From Carettochelys insculpta (Eukaryota; Chordata; Testudines; Carettochelyidae), in contig NC_134138.1 of the NCBI RefSeq assembly GCF_033958435.1, positions 10,614,001 through 10,678,000 of the forward strand: a stretch of DNA of 64,000 bases, given 5' to 3'. Made by a program: the position numbers and the translations under genes. Below the pieces are notes generated by a model. The model had not been told where the DNA came from, did no database searches, and worked only from the letters and a program-made list of their open reading frames with translations. Below are positions 1-10,200 of the stretch, piece after piece. Every line of letters begins with the position of its first letter. Position 1 is the stretch's first letter.

Positions 1-651
1 GGCACCAGTTTGGGGTGGGCAAGGCCACCGTTGGGGCTGTCCTCATGCAGGTGAGGTATGCTTGGGCACATGCCCTGCCACAGGGAGTGGGGAGGGGCTC
101 TAGGGCAAGGGGGACCCTTGGCCAGGAGGGGATGGGGGGAGTGGGGTGGGAGGCTGCAAGGGGACCCTTGGCTTGGGGGGAGCAGGGAATGGGAGGGGAC
201 AGACGGAACAGTGGCTGAGAGAGGGCGGGTGGCAGAAGTGGGTAGGGGGACCTTTGGCTGGAAGGGCAAGAGAGGTAGGAGGAGGGTGGGGGCCATAATG
301 GCTTTTTCAATTTTGGGGGATGACTGCAAGGGCATGCCGAAAGCAGGTCATGGCTGTGCTGCTAGCACACACTCGGCTTCATGCCACAGAGTTTCTGGGT
401 CTGTGCAGCTTGACGGACAGCCGGACACTGAGATCATACAGCCCCATTGATGTGGGCCAGGGCATCTCCACGCTCCAGCGAGCCAGTGCCATGGAGGAGT
501 GAGCAGTGGAGCATCTACAAGTCTCGTTTCGAAAGAACCTTTCGAAAGTAGATCCTCTTCCTAATACGAGATCGGGGTAGGGATTTTGAGTTCTGCACTG
601 CACTCCTTGGGTTTCCTTTCGAAAGAATGCGTTTTGTGTGTAGACATGCCT
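1..651 (+). mobile_element. PIF/Harbinger-type transposon fragment, cut by the window edge
   Basis: The first 50 bases encode the same helix-turn-helix tail as the Harbinger transposase at 35.2-36.5 kb and end at the same splice-donor position. The following G-rich stretch is probably intron or diverged interior. The recognisable DDE exon does not follow. From about 508 the sequence carries TTCGAAAG-rich, TIR-like motifs and a terminal-type TGTGTAGACATGCC near 637-650, resembling the ends of other TIR elements in the window. I infer a decayed copy, or two related pieces side by side. The right boundary is approximate. Confidence 0.55.
3..50 (+). pseudogene. Harbinger transposase exon 1, last 16 codons
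   Basis: Reading from base 3 gives HQFGVGKATVGAVLMQ, which matches QQFGVGKATVGAVLKE of the transposase at 36.05 kb except for the first and last two residues. The exon stops at CAG|GTGAGG, the same phase-0 donor position as in that copy. This is the C-terminal end of the helix-turn-helix region that precedes the DDE domain in Harbinger transposases. The rest of exon 1 lies outside the window, and no matching DDE exon is seen downstream, so this copy is treated as a remnant. Confidence 0.75.
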
Positions 652-682
652 CGCGTTCTTTAGAAAGCGAGACTTGAATTTT
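508..682. repeat. TIR-like inverted repeat rich in TTCGAAAG
   Basis: CAAGTCTCGTTTCGAAAGAA near 514 is inverted at 655-676 as TTCTTTAGAAAGCGAGACTTG with two or three mismatches. The TTCGAAAG motif recurs inside. This resembles the palindromic interiors of the TIR elements at 18.7 and 20.5 kb. No clean target duplication is visible, so the ends are uncertain. Confidence 0.5.
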
Positions 683-871
683 GAATGTATTTGCTATGTA
701 CTTTGCACGTGGCTATGTACTAGATAGTGAAAGCTGATTGTAAAAGATGAGGACCAGGCTCTTACCAGCTAAAGAGAGCAGAGAGATGCCTCAGTATTCA
801 ACACAGCTTGTATGGTTACCTTTACTCTTGGGTATGTGTACAATCTCTAGGTAGCTAGCGATTCAGTGATA

Positions 872-1015
872 GACGCAGTCTGGCCTAGTGGATAGCAGAC
901 TGGGCTAGGGCTTAAGACACCTGTGTTTTATTCCGTTTTCTGGCACTAAGGAAAGGTTTGTATGGTGACCTGTTAAACAGGGATAACAATACTGACCTAC
1001 TTTGCAGGGTACAAG
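872..1015 (+). repeat. tRNA-derived SINE, partial
   Basis: TGGCCTAGTGGATAG (885-899) resembles a pol III A box in the TRGYNNARNGG style. A weak B-box counterpart follows about 35 bases later. The 3' part (CAGGGATAACAATACTGACC) has the usual SINE 'one line of tRNA-unrelated' body. The same head appears reversed near 57.3 kb, supporting a repeat family. It is diverged and not a functional tRNA gene. Confidence 0.6.
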
Positions 1016-1405
1016 TGAAAAAAGCCATAATTGAAGGAGATGCTCATTGGATTCAACCCTTTAAGGACAATAAAGCGTTGTCATTTTTATGGGGGATCAA
1101 GTGTGCTTAGTGGTAAAATCCATTCCTCAGTGTGGGAGTTGCAGCACATCCTCCAGATGGAGGCTGTTATTTCATACCAGCAGGTCCATTGTATTCAATC
1201 AGCTCCCACATAAGCATAGTGAAATACACACACACCCTGCCTGTGACTGGTTCTCATTTCTCTATAGATACTTATAGGAGAAGGCATCACAGAGCAAACA
1301 TAAAAGTTTCACAAAGTCTTATTTCTTTCCAGTGATATCTCAACATACTACACTGATTATAGTGAGAAGCTATGCCACACACTATCTAAGAAACTGAGGA
1401 ACCAC

Positions 1406-3717
1406 TTGATCAGTATCCCATACAGCAAGCAGGAAAGGATCAAGAATGACCTCTCTGAACTTGAAACTCTCAGCAATAATCAAGCTTCTAAGCAAGACCC
1501 CACAGAGTGGGACTTTTCCTACTCTAGACAGGAAATCTACAATACACACTTCCACTCCCTACAAAAAAAGGACAATAACCTATCTAAATTACTTCATACA
1601 TCAGGATACTACCATTATAAGAACTACAACACAACGGATAATATCGTTAACCTTTCAAATTACAAACTCAATCCAGCTGAAACAGCAACAAAGGGTCCTG
1701 TGGCACCTTATAGACTAACAGAAAAGTTTTGAGCATGAGCTTTCGTGAGCACAGACTCACTTCATCAGATGCTGGTCTTGGAGATCTGCAGGGCCAGGTA
1801 TAAATAAGACAGAGCAAGGGTGGGGATAACAAGGTTAATCCAGCTGAAGAGTCTCTCTGATCCCGGGGTCTTTCTTTTTTGCCCTACCATTTCCATTAAC
1901 CTAATGCAATTTTGTGGTGATCTTAGAGCCTTCTTTCGTCATCTCCATCTAAGAGAACACTTCCAACACACCAATGAGCATCAGTCTGACTTGCTAGATC
2001 CCCCCTACCAACACCAAAAAGAAAAAGAATTCTATGTGGACTCCCCCGATGGGCATAATGACAGCCTAGATTTCTATATACAATGCTTCTGTAACCATGC
2101 ACAAGAATGAAATTATATGCAAACACCACCAAATGAAATACAACCTCAGCTGTGCTGAACATTATGCTGTCCAGAGTCTCAAAAATAACTCAGACATTAT
2201 AATCAAGTCAGCTGACAAAGGGGGTGCTGTGGTCATCATGAATACGAAGACTATGAACAGGAGACAGCTAGACAACCATCTAGCACTGCACTTTATAGAC
2301 CTCTTTCCACAGATCCCACTTTAGAATTCCAAAAGAAACTACACTAACTACTTAAAGAACTCCCTGCCTCTACTTAAGACCAAATTCACTCAGAAACACC
2401 ATCTGAGCCCCGACCTGGATTATTCTATTTACTGCCTAAAATCCACAAACCTGGAAACCCAGGACGCCCTATCATTTCAGGTATTGGAACCCTTACTACT
2501 GGACTGTCCAGCTATGTAGACTCCCTCCTTAAATGCCACCAGCACTCCTAGCTATCTACAATAACACTGACTTCCTGAGGAAATTACAAAACATTGGAAA
2601 CGTTCCTGACAATTCCTTCCTTGCCACCATGGATGTAGAGGTTCTCTACACTAATATTCCACATGAAGATGGACTACAAGCTATCAGGGATACCATCCCT
2701 GATGTTACCACAGCAAATCTGGGGGCTGACTTATGTAACTTTATTCTCATCCACAATTATTTCCAATTTGGTGACAACATACACCTACAAATTAGCAGCA
2801 CTGCTATAGGCACTCACATGGCCCCACACGAGAAATACATTTCCTGGATACCATAGTACAAATCACCGATGCCCACATTGACACCGCTCTCTGCCAGAAA
2901 CCCACTGGCTGCTATATTTACCTACATGCCTGTAGCTTCCATCCAGCTCACACCACACAATCCATCGTTTATAGTCAAGACATTTCATACAATCACATCT
3001 GCTCTGATCCTACTGACAGAGACTGAAAACTACAAGACCTCTACCAAGCATTCATAAAACTAAATTAGCCACTGAGAGAAGTAAAAGAAAACAAATTGAC
3101 AGGGCCAGACGAATACCCAGAAACCAGCTACTTCAAGATAGGCCCAAGAAGGTCAATAACAGAACACCACTTGTCATCACCTGTAGCCTCCAACTCAAAC
3201 CCTTGCAACACATCATTCAAACCTACAAGTTATTCTAGATCATGATGATACATCCCAGAAGGCTCTAGGTGACAGGCCTGTCCTTTCCTACAGACAACCT
3301 CCTAACCTGAGAAAAATTCTCACCAGCAATCACAGGCTACACTACAGTAATACTAATCCTGGAACTTTTCCTTGCAACAAATCCCGCTGCCAAATTTGTC
3401 CACATATTTATTCTGGGGATACCATCATTGGACCTAACCATGTTAGTTACAAGATGAAAGGCACATTCTCTTGCATTTCCAGCAACATTATGTATGCTAT
3501 TATGTGCCAACAATGCCCTGCCACTATGTACATTGGACAGACTGGTCAAAAACTTCTCCAAAGAATAAATGGTCATAGAGCAGACATCAAGAAACTCAGT
3601 ACACATAAGCTGGTCAGTGAACACTTCAATGGAGTAGGCCATTCTGTTAAAGACCTGAAAATTTGTGTCCTGGAGCAAAAAGAATTTAAAAAACAGATTA
3701 GAGTGAGAAATTTGTGA
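1406..3717 (+). pseudogene. Penelope RT-GIY-YIG polyprotein, broken
   Basis: Visible pieces in order: an N-terminal segment (1406-1732); the Penelope signature KSADKGGAVVIM near 2200-2245; FYLLPKIHKPGNPGRPIISG near 2420-2480; RT motif A as ATMDVEVLYTNIPH, with the catalytic Asp codon at 2632-2634; a Cys-rich linker (C-x4-C-x2-C) near 3371-3400; and the GIY-YIG domain (3454-3717) with MYIGQT followed by downstream Arg and His. Motif C is missing. Compared with copy 2, about 180 bases between 2826 and 2830 have been lost, including the FMDD segment. Frameshifts and stops separate the pieces, so no active enzyme is possible. Confidence 0.85.
1682..1836 (-). mobile_element. Short Penelope terminal fragment with 12-bp target duplication
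   Basis: AATCCAGCTGAA occurs at 1670-1681 and again at 1837-1848, bracketing 155 bases. The insert contains CCTGTGGCACCTTATAGACT and CACTTCATCAGATGC, the reverse complement of the Penelope terminal sequence seen at 11.2 and 45.45 kb. The 12-bp duplication marks a discrete retrotransposition into copy 1, later than copy 1. Confidence 0.85.
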
Positions 3718-3735
3718 GTTGCAGTTCATATTCAA

Positions 3736-4173
3736 ATTCACAGAATCACAGAATCATAGGGCTGGAAGGGAGCTCAGAAGGTCATCTAGTCCAGCCCCCT
3801 GCTTCAAGCAGGATCAAACCCCACTAAGTCATCCCAGCCAGGACCTTGTCCAGCCAGGACTTAAAAACCTCGAGGGATGGAGAATCCACCACCTCTCTAG
3901 GCAACGCATTCCAATTCTTCACCACCCTCCTGGTGAAGTAGTTTTTCCTAATATCTAACCTACACCTCTCCCTCTTCAACTTCAGACCATTACTCCTTGT
4001 TCTGCCGTCTGACACCACTGAGAACACTTTCTCACCCTCCTCTTTAGAGCTCCCCCTCAGGAAGTTGAAGGCTGCTATTAAATCACCTCTAACTCTTCTC
4101 TTCTCTAAACTAAACATGCCCAAATCCCTCAGCCTATCCTCATAGGTCTTGTGCTCCGGCCCCTTAATCATTT
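3736..4173 (-). mobile_element. CR1 LINE 3' end inserted in Penelope copy 1
   Basis: On the minus strand this ends in CATAGAATC-type octamer repeats (plus-strand CACAGAATCACAGAATCATA), the CR1 3' signature. It is preceded by a CR1 ORF2 C-terminus. The Penelope sequence resumes immediately after (AACACATTGACACGTGGTAT), matching copy 2 at 24462-24485, so the insertion point is clear. It is 5'-truncated, as is usual for CR1. Confidence 0.9.
3824..4171 (-). pseudogene. CR1 ORF2 C-terminal fragment
   Basis: This is an open 115-residue stretch corresponding to the extreme C-terminus of the CR1 reverse-transcriptase protein. It contains [20 protein letters not shown] and [20 protein letters not shown], and is nearly identical to the end of the longer CR1 ORF at 21056-22153. 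The catalytic RT motifs are absent because of 5' truncation. High similarity to the longer copy suggests both belong to one fairly young subfamily. Confidence 0.85.
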
Positions 4174-4828
4174 TTCAACACATTGACACGTGGTATGAAC
4201 GCAGACATCAACTGCCTCACACATTACAAGGACTGCTTCCCCTCCTTTGATGCACGTAATTATCTCAGGCAGGACAATTAACATCCCTCCACCCCCCATT
4301 TCCCTTTTTCAGTCCTATGTATTAGATTTGTCAGCTTTTACTGCATTTTTTTTTGGTTTCTGTACTTATAAATGTCAGTCTGTATTGGAAATGAGAGTGA
4401 TCTGATGAAGTGGGTCTGTCCCACGAAAGCTCGTTACCAAATAACTCATTTTGTTAGTCAAGTGCTACATTTCTGCTGTTTTGTTTTTCAACTACTTTGT
4501 CATAACTAATGAGTTTTATATAGCTAAAGAATAGAGTGAAGACAGCAAAGAAGGACTTCCTGTATTGCTTCTAACTTCCTTCTCCCTCCCCAACCCAACA
4601 GTTAGATTTTGTTGTTGTGGAAAAACTCTCTTAGGAATGGTAGCACTAAGGGGACCCAGCCAAGAGCTGAGGTTCTGTTATACCACCTGTTACATAAACC
4701 AGTCTCAGGCATGGTGCCTTACTAAGTAGCTTTATGAAAAGACACAACAGGTGTCTGTAGCTGACAAGTCAGGTGCGCAAGTTGGGAAGAAGTAAAAGCT
4801 CTCAGCCAAGGAAAAACATCAGAATATA

Positions 4829-5375
4829 AATGGAAAAAATGGGCTGGTGGTTAGGACACAAGTCCAGGACCTGGGTAAGAGTCCCTGTTTGAACACAGAC
4901 TTCCTCTGTGATGTCGGACATGTCATCAGTCATTGATTTTACTGGAATTAGGAACATAAATACATTTGAAAATCTGGGCCTTACCGTCTTTGTGCCTTAG
5001 GGCTTGTCTATACTACAGGGAACATGGACCCATTCAGAGTCAATCTTCTGGAGTTTAAGTGCTCCTAATAGAGCTGCACAAAATTGAACTGTTTGGGGTC
5101 AGCACTCAACCCCTGTATTCTCTCGTTGGCCTCCCTCAGTTAGGACGGCCAGGTATGTCGACTGCAGATAAGTTAGAATTGCTGTAGTTAGAATTGCATA
5201 TGTGAAATCGACTTACCTACCTAGTATAGGCCAAGCCTTAGTTCTTCCTCTGTACCATGGGGATCATAGTACTGCTTTGCCTTTTAACGGTGCTGTGAGG
5301 ATAAACGTATTAAAGATAATAAAGTCCTCAGAGACCATGGCAGTGGGTGCGTATGGAATTACTGTAATCAGATTT
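4829..5375 (+). repeat. SINE split by a TIR element
   Basis: The head (4841-4999) has a tRNA-like start and a diverged B box near 4885. Its continuation (5238-5375) reads GTTCTTCCTCTGTACCATGG, the usual 'cctcagttcctcatctgtaaaatggg' SINE body. Excising 5000-5237 plus one TTA restores an uninterrupted SINE. This proves that the TIR element inserted into an existing SINE. Confidence 0.75.
5000..5237. mobile_element. 238-bp Harbinger-type MITE with TTA duplication
   Basis: The left end is GGGCTTGTCTATACTACAGG; the reverse complement of the right end is GGCTTGGCCTATACTAGG. TTA flanks both sides (4997-4999 and 5238-5240). A 3-bp TWA duplication with imperfect TIRs is the PIF/Harbinger pattern. It has no coding capacity. 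The host SINE reads through when the element and one TTA are removed. Confidence 0.85.
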
Positions 5376-6488
5376 GAGACAGTGCTAAGTAGTTGGTTAG
5401 CTTTAAGCAAGTGCTTTCGTAAATCTGGACCAAAATTAGTGAATTTTTTTAATGATCCAGAAAAAAAGTAGTTTCCCTACATATTTCTAGAAAAAATGAT
5501 TTTAAACAAGTGTTTGGTTCACCAGCTGTTGATGACTGTGCAGCTGTTACAAACAGCTGGCAAGTTGTTACCTTTGCACACCTCCAGCGCTGTGTACAAC
5601 TGTTACAGTTGCCTCTCATGTAACTTATTTTTGCTAAGAGTTTTGACTCCATTCTGGCAGATACATTATTTGCATCACACATTCTGAACAGTGACTGAGT
5701 CTGTCTCTGCATTTAAATTTCTTCCTTGAACTCTCAATCCAATTAACCCAAGGAGTGACTTGCTAAACAATGCACGGCCATTGATAGTGTTTATTAATCA
5801 GGTGGCAACACCTTTTCACATAAAAGCAGCTACTGTGTAGTGCAATCAAATTCTACTCATTAAAAACATAATTTTTCTGGGCAAAGAGTTGAACTTCATT
5901 GAACTGAAACTAAAACATTCTGTTAAAAGTATGGAGCGTCTCTTATTCTTTCCATATTTAAATTTGTTGAAAGGGAGACAGTCAACTTAAAGTCTACTCA
6001 ACTGAAAATTAGTTAGGAGTAGTTTCCCATCTGACGCTTGTCCTTGAGTTTCCCTACCAAGTTTTGGTAGTTTAACTATCACCATTTATCTATTTTTAAA
6101 ATGTTTTTCTCTCCCTGATCCCTGGGTGGAAAAGCCCCAAAGCCCCACAAGGAAAGTGACTAGACAGAATTAACAGTAAAGAGGGGCAGCTGTGAATCAT
6201 AGCAGCCTTAACAGCTCTACTGATCCCGAATAGCCAGAGAGTGCTACCCTCTGGCCACACTGAGTACCAGTCAGCGTGTCCATATGCTCCACTAGCTCTA
6301 TACCAGCCATAAACTCACCATGTCAGCAGGACTTTCTGGCAAGGGATCTGCCTGAGCATTGTGCCACCAGAGCAGGGTACCGGTAGCATCAGTCTGTGCC
6401 TCTCTTTGCTATTTGGGGCAGGGACTTTTTATTCTGCTTGCTGTACAGCATTGAACACATTGTTGCTGATGAATAAAAGACATTTGTG

Positions 6489-6490
<2 letters not shown>
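5376..6490. other. Unassigned AT-rich stretch
   Basis: I see no coding signal and no repeat I can name. ORFs here are short and lack family motifs. Diverged repeats may be present but cannot be recognised by eye. Confidence 0.5.

Positions 6491-6577
<87 letters not shown>
6491..6577. repeat. Compound microsatellite (GC)n(AC)n(AG)n
   Basis: About five GC units run into a long pure AC tract and then a pure AG tract. The GC/AC part alternates purine and pyrimidine throughout, a known Z-DNA-prone composition. The AG part is a homopurine tract able to form a triplex. The length is likely polymorphic. Confidence 0.97.
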
Positions 6578-6580
<3 letters not shown>

Positions 6581-6667
6581 TCCCCTACAAGATTATGGCT
6601 ATGCCTGACCAAGCAGGACTTTCAGGTTTGATGTAATAAGGTTGTATCAATGGTATCTGAGAATGTA

Positions 6668-7125
6668 AGAATGGCTAGGGTGGGCCAGAGCAATGATTCA
6701 TCTAACCCAGTACTCTATCAGCTGAACCATGGCTGGTGTCAGGTGCTTCAGAGGGAATGAACAGCACAGAGAAATTTCTTGACAGATGCATCCCACCATC
6801 CTGGACTGGCTTCTGGTAGTCAGATGTCCAGGGAAATTCATAGCACTGGATTGTGTCCCTGGCCATATTGTCTAGTAACCATGGATGGACCAATCCTGCA
6901 TAAACTTATCTAATTCTTTTTTGAAAGCTGTTAAAGAGTTGGTCTTCACGACATCCCCCGGCAATGAGTTTCACAGATTGACTGGTGTTTGGAGAAAGAG
7001 TACTTCCTTATGTTTATTTAAACCTGCTGTCTATTAATTTGTGTGTTACACGAAGGGGCAAATAACGCTTCCTCATTCACTTCACACATGTCTCTCATTA
7101 TTTCATACACTAGGGTAAGCAAATT
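6668..7125 (-). mobile_element. Old CR1 LINE remnant
   Basis: The minus strand preserves CR1 landmarks: the GGGCCAGA-type 3' region near 6690, the AACTTATCTAATTC segment near 6902 and the region ending near 7120. It aligns by eye with the better-preserved copies at 12.03-12.30 and 61.95-62.24 kb. Many stops are present. It belongs to the subfamily without the ATTCTRTG-rich CR1 tail seen at 3.7 kb. Confidence 0.7.
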
Positions 7126-7167
7126 TTATGTCAGGCCCCACTTTTGGTCCTGACAGAAATGTTGGTT

Positions 7168-7902
7168 ATTAAGTTAGCTTTGGATATAGCAGGCAAATAT
7201 TCTAGCACTCATGGTTTATTTGCAGGAACAGATTGTTCCACATGGTATGTCACATGCAGGAGACAGAAGGGCCATTTTTCTTATCTTCAGTAGCTGTTTC
7301 CTAAGGATGGAGAGAAGAACAAAAGCTCAGAGGTTTTGTAAACTTTCCGTGCAGAAAAACCATCAGTTTGCAGAGAGATAGACAGAGAGACTCGCAAATC
7401 TGATCTATGTATATATAACCGTTTTGTCATTTGTAAGAAAATACATCTGTTGAATGCAAAACTTTATTGATCAGTATATAAAAGTGCTTACACAGACATA
7501 AAAACAGTAATATATTTCAACATTTTCAATGAGATGGATGAGCCCGAGTCTCAGCTCTGGCCCTTTATGAAACTCCCTCTCGCTTTGAGCACCCTTTTGA
7601 TTGATCTTACTTTTACAGAAGTAAGGACAGACTATTCGATTAACTGATCACAAAACAAAAGAGGATCAGATCTGTGAGTCTTTCCGTCTGTCTCTCTGCA
7701 AACTGTTGGCTTTTCTCCACGGAAAGTTTCCAAAACCTCTGAGGTTTTGTTCTTCTCTTCTTCTTTTAGGAAACAGCTACCGAAGTTAAGAAAAGGGCCC
7801 ATCTGTCTCCTGCATGTGAACATACCATGTGGAACAATCTAATCCTGCAAATAAACCATGAGTGCTGCAATATTTGCCTGCTATATCCAAAGCTAACCTA
7901 AT
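7168..7902. repeat. Long palindrome: 240-bp arms, 256-bp spacer
   Basis: Arm 1 (7168-7406) is repeated in reverse complement as arm 2 (7663-7902). For example, TTAGCTTTGGATATAGCAGG (7174-7193) matches CCTGCTATATCCAAAGCTAA (7878-7897), and the CTGTCTCTCTGCAAACTG blocks pair. A few indels and substitutions separate the arms. The spacer is unrelated AT-rich sequence. It could be a foldback transposon or an inverted duplication. I see no target duplication. Confidence 0.9.
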
Positions 7903-7927
7903 CTATCATGCAGAGACCGCTGTATGT

Positions 7928-8064
7928 GTAACTGCCAACAGGCAGAACCAAACCTGAAATTTCTGGCGCTCAGTGCATGAGCCAGGTGGCTTTTAGCACC
8001 AGCTGTAGAGGCTCATGCATTAAGCTCCAGAGGTCTTGGGTTTGGTTCTGCCTGTTGGCATTAC
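7928..8064. repeat. Inverted pair of tRNA-like SINE heads
   Basis: GCCAACAGGCAGAACCAAAC (7934-7953) is matched in reverse complement by GTTTGGTTCTGCCTGTTGGC (8040-8059). Inner segments (GTGCATGAGCC and GGCTCATGCAT) also pair. GGTTTGGTTCT is B-box-like, so each arm resembles a degenerate tRNA-derived head. It begins 26 bases after the large palindrome. Confidence 0.75.
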
Positions 8065-8906
8065 AAGGCTGGCTATTAGTAAAGGCCGTAGAAGAAACTC
8101 CTTCTTTCTCTCCATAAGTGGTCTAAGTGCTACTACGTGGGACAGTGAATCACACCTAGTAGCTGTGTGGGTTACATATGCCTGGGGCCAGTGGAAATCA
8201 AGGCATGAAGCTGGAATGGATGACAGGAATGTTGCTGACTGTGAGAAAAAGAGAATAACTTGGAATGTGGACAAATAATTTCAGCTTGCCCTCTGTCTCA
8301 TCAGAGACTATTTCACTATCATTGAAGGATTGACCCAAAGTCCACTGAAGTCAACTAGAATCTTTTTATTAATTTACCTAGAACTTTGGATCAGGCCCTG
8401 TGTTGGTATGTGTAAATACAGCAAAAAGTAGGAGGAAAATGCACATACCTTTTACTCACTGTAAAAGATATAAGAGAAAAAGTGCACGTACCTCAATTAC
8501 AGTGAGGAGAAGGTGAGAGAAAAATGCACATACATCTTTTATTGTGACTGCAGTAAGTAAATTTGTAACTAAGGAATAACCAAGGTGGTATAAACCTGAT
8601 AGGAATCTTGAGCTCTCTAGAGACATAGAGACCTTATCATGCTTTGATCCTGAGAGATGAATTACCGTCTCATTGGTAAGAGACATGCTCGTTGCTGCCA
8701 AAAAGCCTCCTCTCATATAATAGATGCACAGAGATTAAAACATTTTCTCCTTTGCCTTTTAGGTAGAGAGAGATAAAAGGACAGCTGATCATGTGTGTCT
8801 AATCAGATGTACCAATTAACATCTCTAATTAGCAGTGTCAGATTTGCTAAAGGAAGAGAAGAGAATGCTTCACACTATATTCCTTTTAAAAGAAATAGGA
8901 CCCTAT
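8065..8906. other. Unassigned stretch with short local repeats
   Basis: Four related AAAATGCACATAC-like segments occur between 8425 and 8535, suggesting local duplication. There is no coding signal or named family. Confidence 0.5.
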
Positions 8907-9336
8907 TGTGATGGGCGTTCAGGGGTCCCAAAGCACTGGACCCCATCCGCAGGCAGGAGTGACTCTCACTCAGCAGGTAGAACAGGAAGTTTATTAGTTG
9001 ACAGAGGCACAGCTCAGCACAGAGGTGTCAGTACAGCTGGCAGAGTCAGTCATTCCAGCCCATCCTGAGGAGAGGAGCCTGAGGGGTGCCACTCTGGGAT
9101 GCAGCTTCCCCCCTCACCAGGCTGGCTGCCTTCCAGCTCCCTCTCCCCCCCAGCTTCCAACTGCCCCCCAAATCAAACCCAGCTTGGCTCCTCCCTGCTC
9201 TTTGTTCAGGTCAGAGGTATTACCTGCCAGCTTAGGTTACAGCCCCAGGGGGTCGTCCTTAGCCGCTGTGAGCTGCTCTGCCTGTCACACACACATCCAA
9301 CCTGAGTCTCACATGCACTCCCCCCACTCCATCACA
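8907..9336 (-). mobile_element. Solo LTR with CCTAT target duplication
   Basis: The ends are TGTGATGG and CCATCACA, a perfect 8-bp terminal inverted repeat. CCTAT lies immediately outside on both sides (8902-8906 and 9337-9341). On the minus strand the order is U3, then AATAAA near 8990, then a short U5 with GAGTGAGAGTCACTCC. It is clearly the same family as the LTR at 33676-34099. No internal retroviral sequence remains, so it is a product of LTR-LTR recombination. Confidence 0.9.
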
Positions 9337-9490
9337 CCTATCCATTCATTTTTAAGGAAATCCAGAATTGAGTGAAATGAACAGAGGAGCGAGACAGCAC
9401 ATGGCTTTATGGTATTTCCCTGAGACGGTGGCTACTTGAATAGACTTCTTAAAGTGTGTGTCTGGGGAACTGGCTAGAGAAAAACAATTA

Positions 9491-9775
9491 GGCTACCTCT
9501 ACACTGACCACAGAAGATCACCTGCTCAGGTTCGATCTTCCAGGGTGCTGTTTTGCGTATGCGTGAAATGGCACATTCCAGGGTAACGTCGACCCTGGAA
9601 CTCCTCCTGAGCTGTGAGGATTAAGGAATGTCAATGGGAGGAACATTCGCATTGACTTTCTGCCGCAAAGACAGGCATGGAAGTCGATGGCTGCAAAGTC
9701 GATTCTCAGAATGCAACTGACGTACCTAAAATTGTGTATCAGCTGTTGACCTTCCGGGTGAGTATAGACACAGCC
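9491..9775. mobile_element. Harbinger-type MITE
   Basis: The left end is GGCTACCTCTACACTGACC and the reverse complement of the right end is GGCTGTGTCTATACTCACC. TTA precedes the element, but CTTG follows, so the target duplication is not intact or the right end is off by one. The interior is non-coding and contains TCGA-rich segments. Confidence 0.75.
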
Positions 9776-10114
9776 CTTGCATTTCCCTTTTCGTTTTGCA
9801 GGTGTTTTAGTTCTTTTCCGCCAATACAAAATTGCAGCAGGGGAAGGTTTCGGTGTGTCTGTGCTCCATGATCAGAGCTCCGCACTTCAATAAAAGACCT
9901 GCTGCTCAGGCTCATGGATCGTGGCATGCAGGACTGTAAAACTGCAGTGTAAACACCCAGGGTCAAGTCGGACCCCAAGAGGAGGATGGGCCATCAAGTC
10001 CAGGCTCCAGAGAAGCCTGAACACGTACACTTGCCATTTTTAGACTGATAGTCTGAGACCTTGCAGACTGAGTCAGCTGGGCTATAAGACTTAGTGCTGT
10101 GGGTTTGTGACTGC

Positions 10115-10200
10115 AGTGTTGATGCACCCTCTGTAGCCTGGTGGTTGGGGCCTGGGCCTGGAAAGTGAGAAGCCCGGGTCCTGCCTCATTCAGAATGGAG
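10115..10200 (+). repeat. SINE head fragment
   Basis: TAGCCTGGTGGTTGGGGCC has an A-box look, and AGAAGCCCGGGTCCTGCC sits at the B-box distance. There is no recognisable tail. Confidence 0.4.

Larger units (their letters stand above)
1330..4500 (+). mobile_element. Penelope-like retroelement, copy 1
   Basis: The block encodes, in order, the Penelope N-terminal region, a reverse transcriptase and a C-terminal GIY-YIG endonuclease. It ends in the terminal sequence around GATGAAGTGGGTCTGTCCCA (about 4400), which recurs at 24.7, 31.7 and 38.35 kb. It is interrupted by a short Penelope terminal fragment (1682-1836) and a minus-strand CR1 (3736-4173). Removing them restores colinearity with copy 2. 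The 5' boundary is not defined; bases 1020-1330 may also belong. Confidence 0.85.

Noticed and set aside
6409..6636. ORFs with Thr-His and Arg-Glu repeats (or Leu-Ser on the other strand)
   Set aside because: Simply translation of the GC/AC/AG microsatellite.
8998..9375. 125-residue Pro/Ser-rich ORF
   Set aside because: Lies inside the solo LTR on the opposite strand to its transcription.
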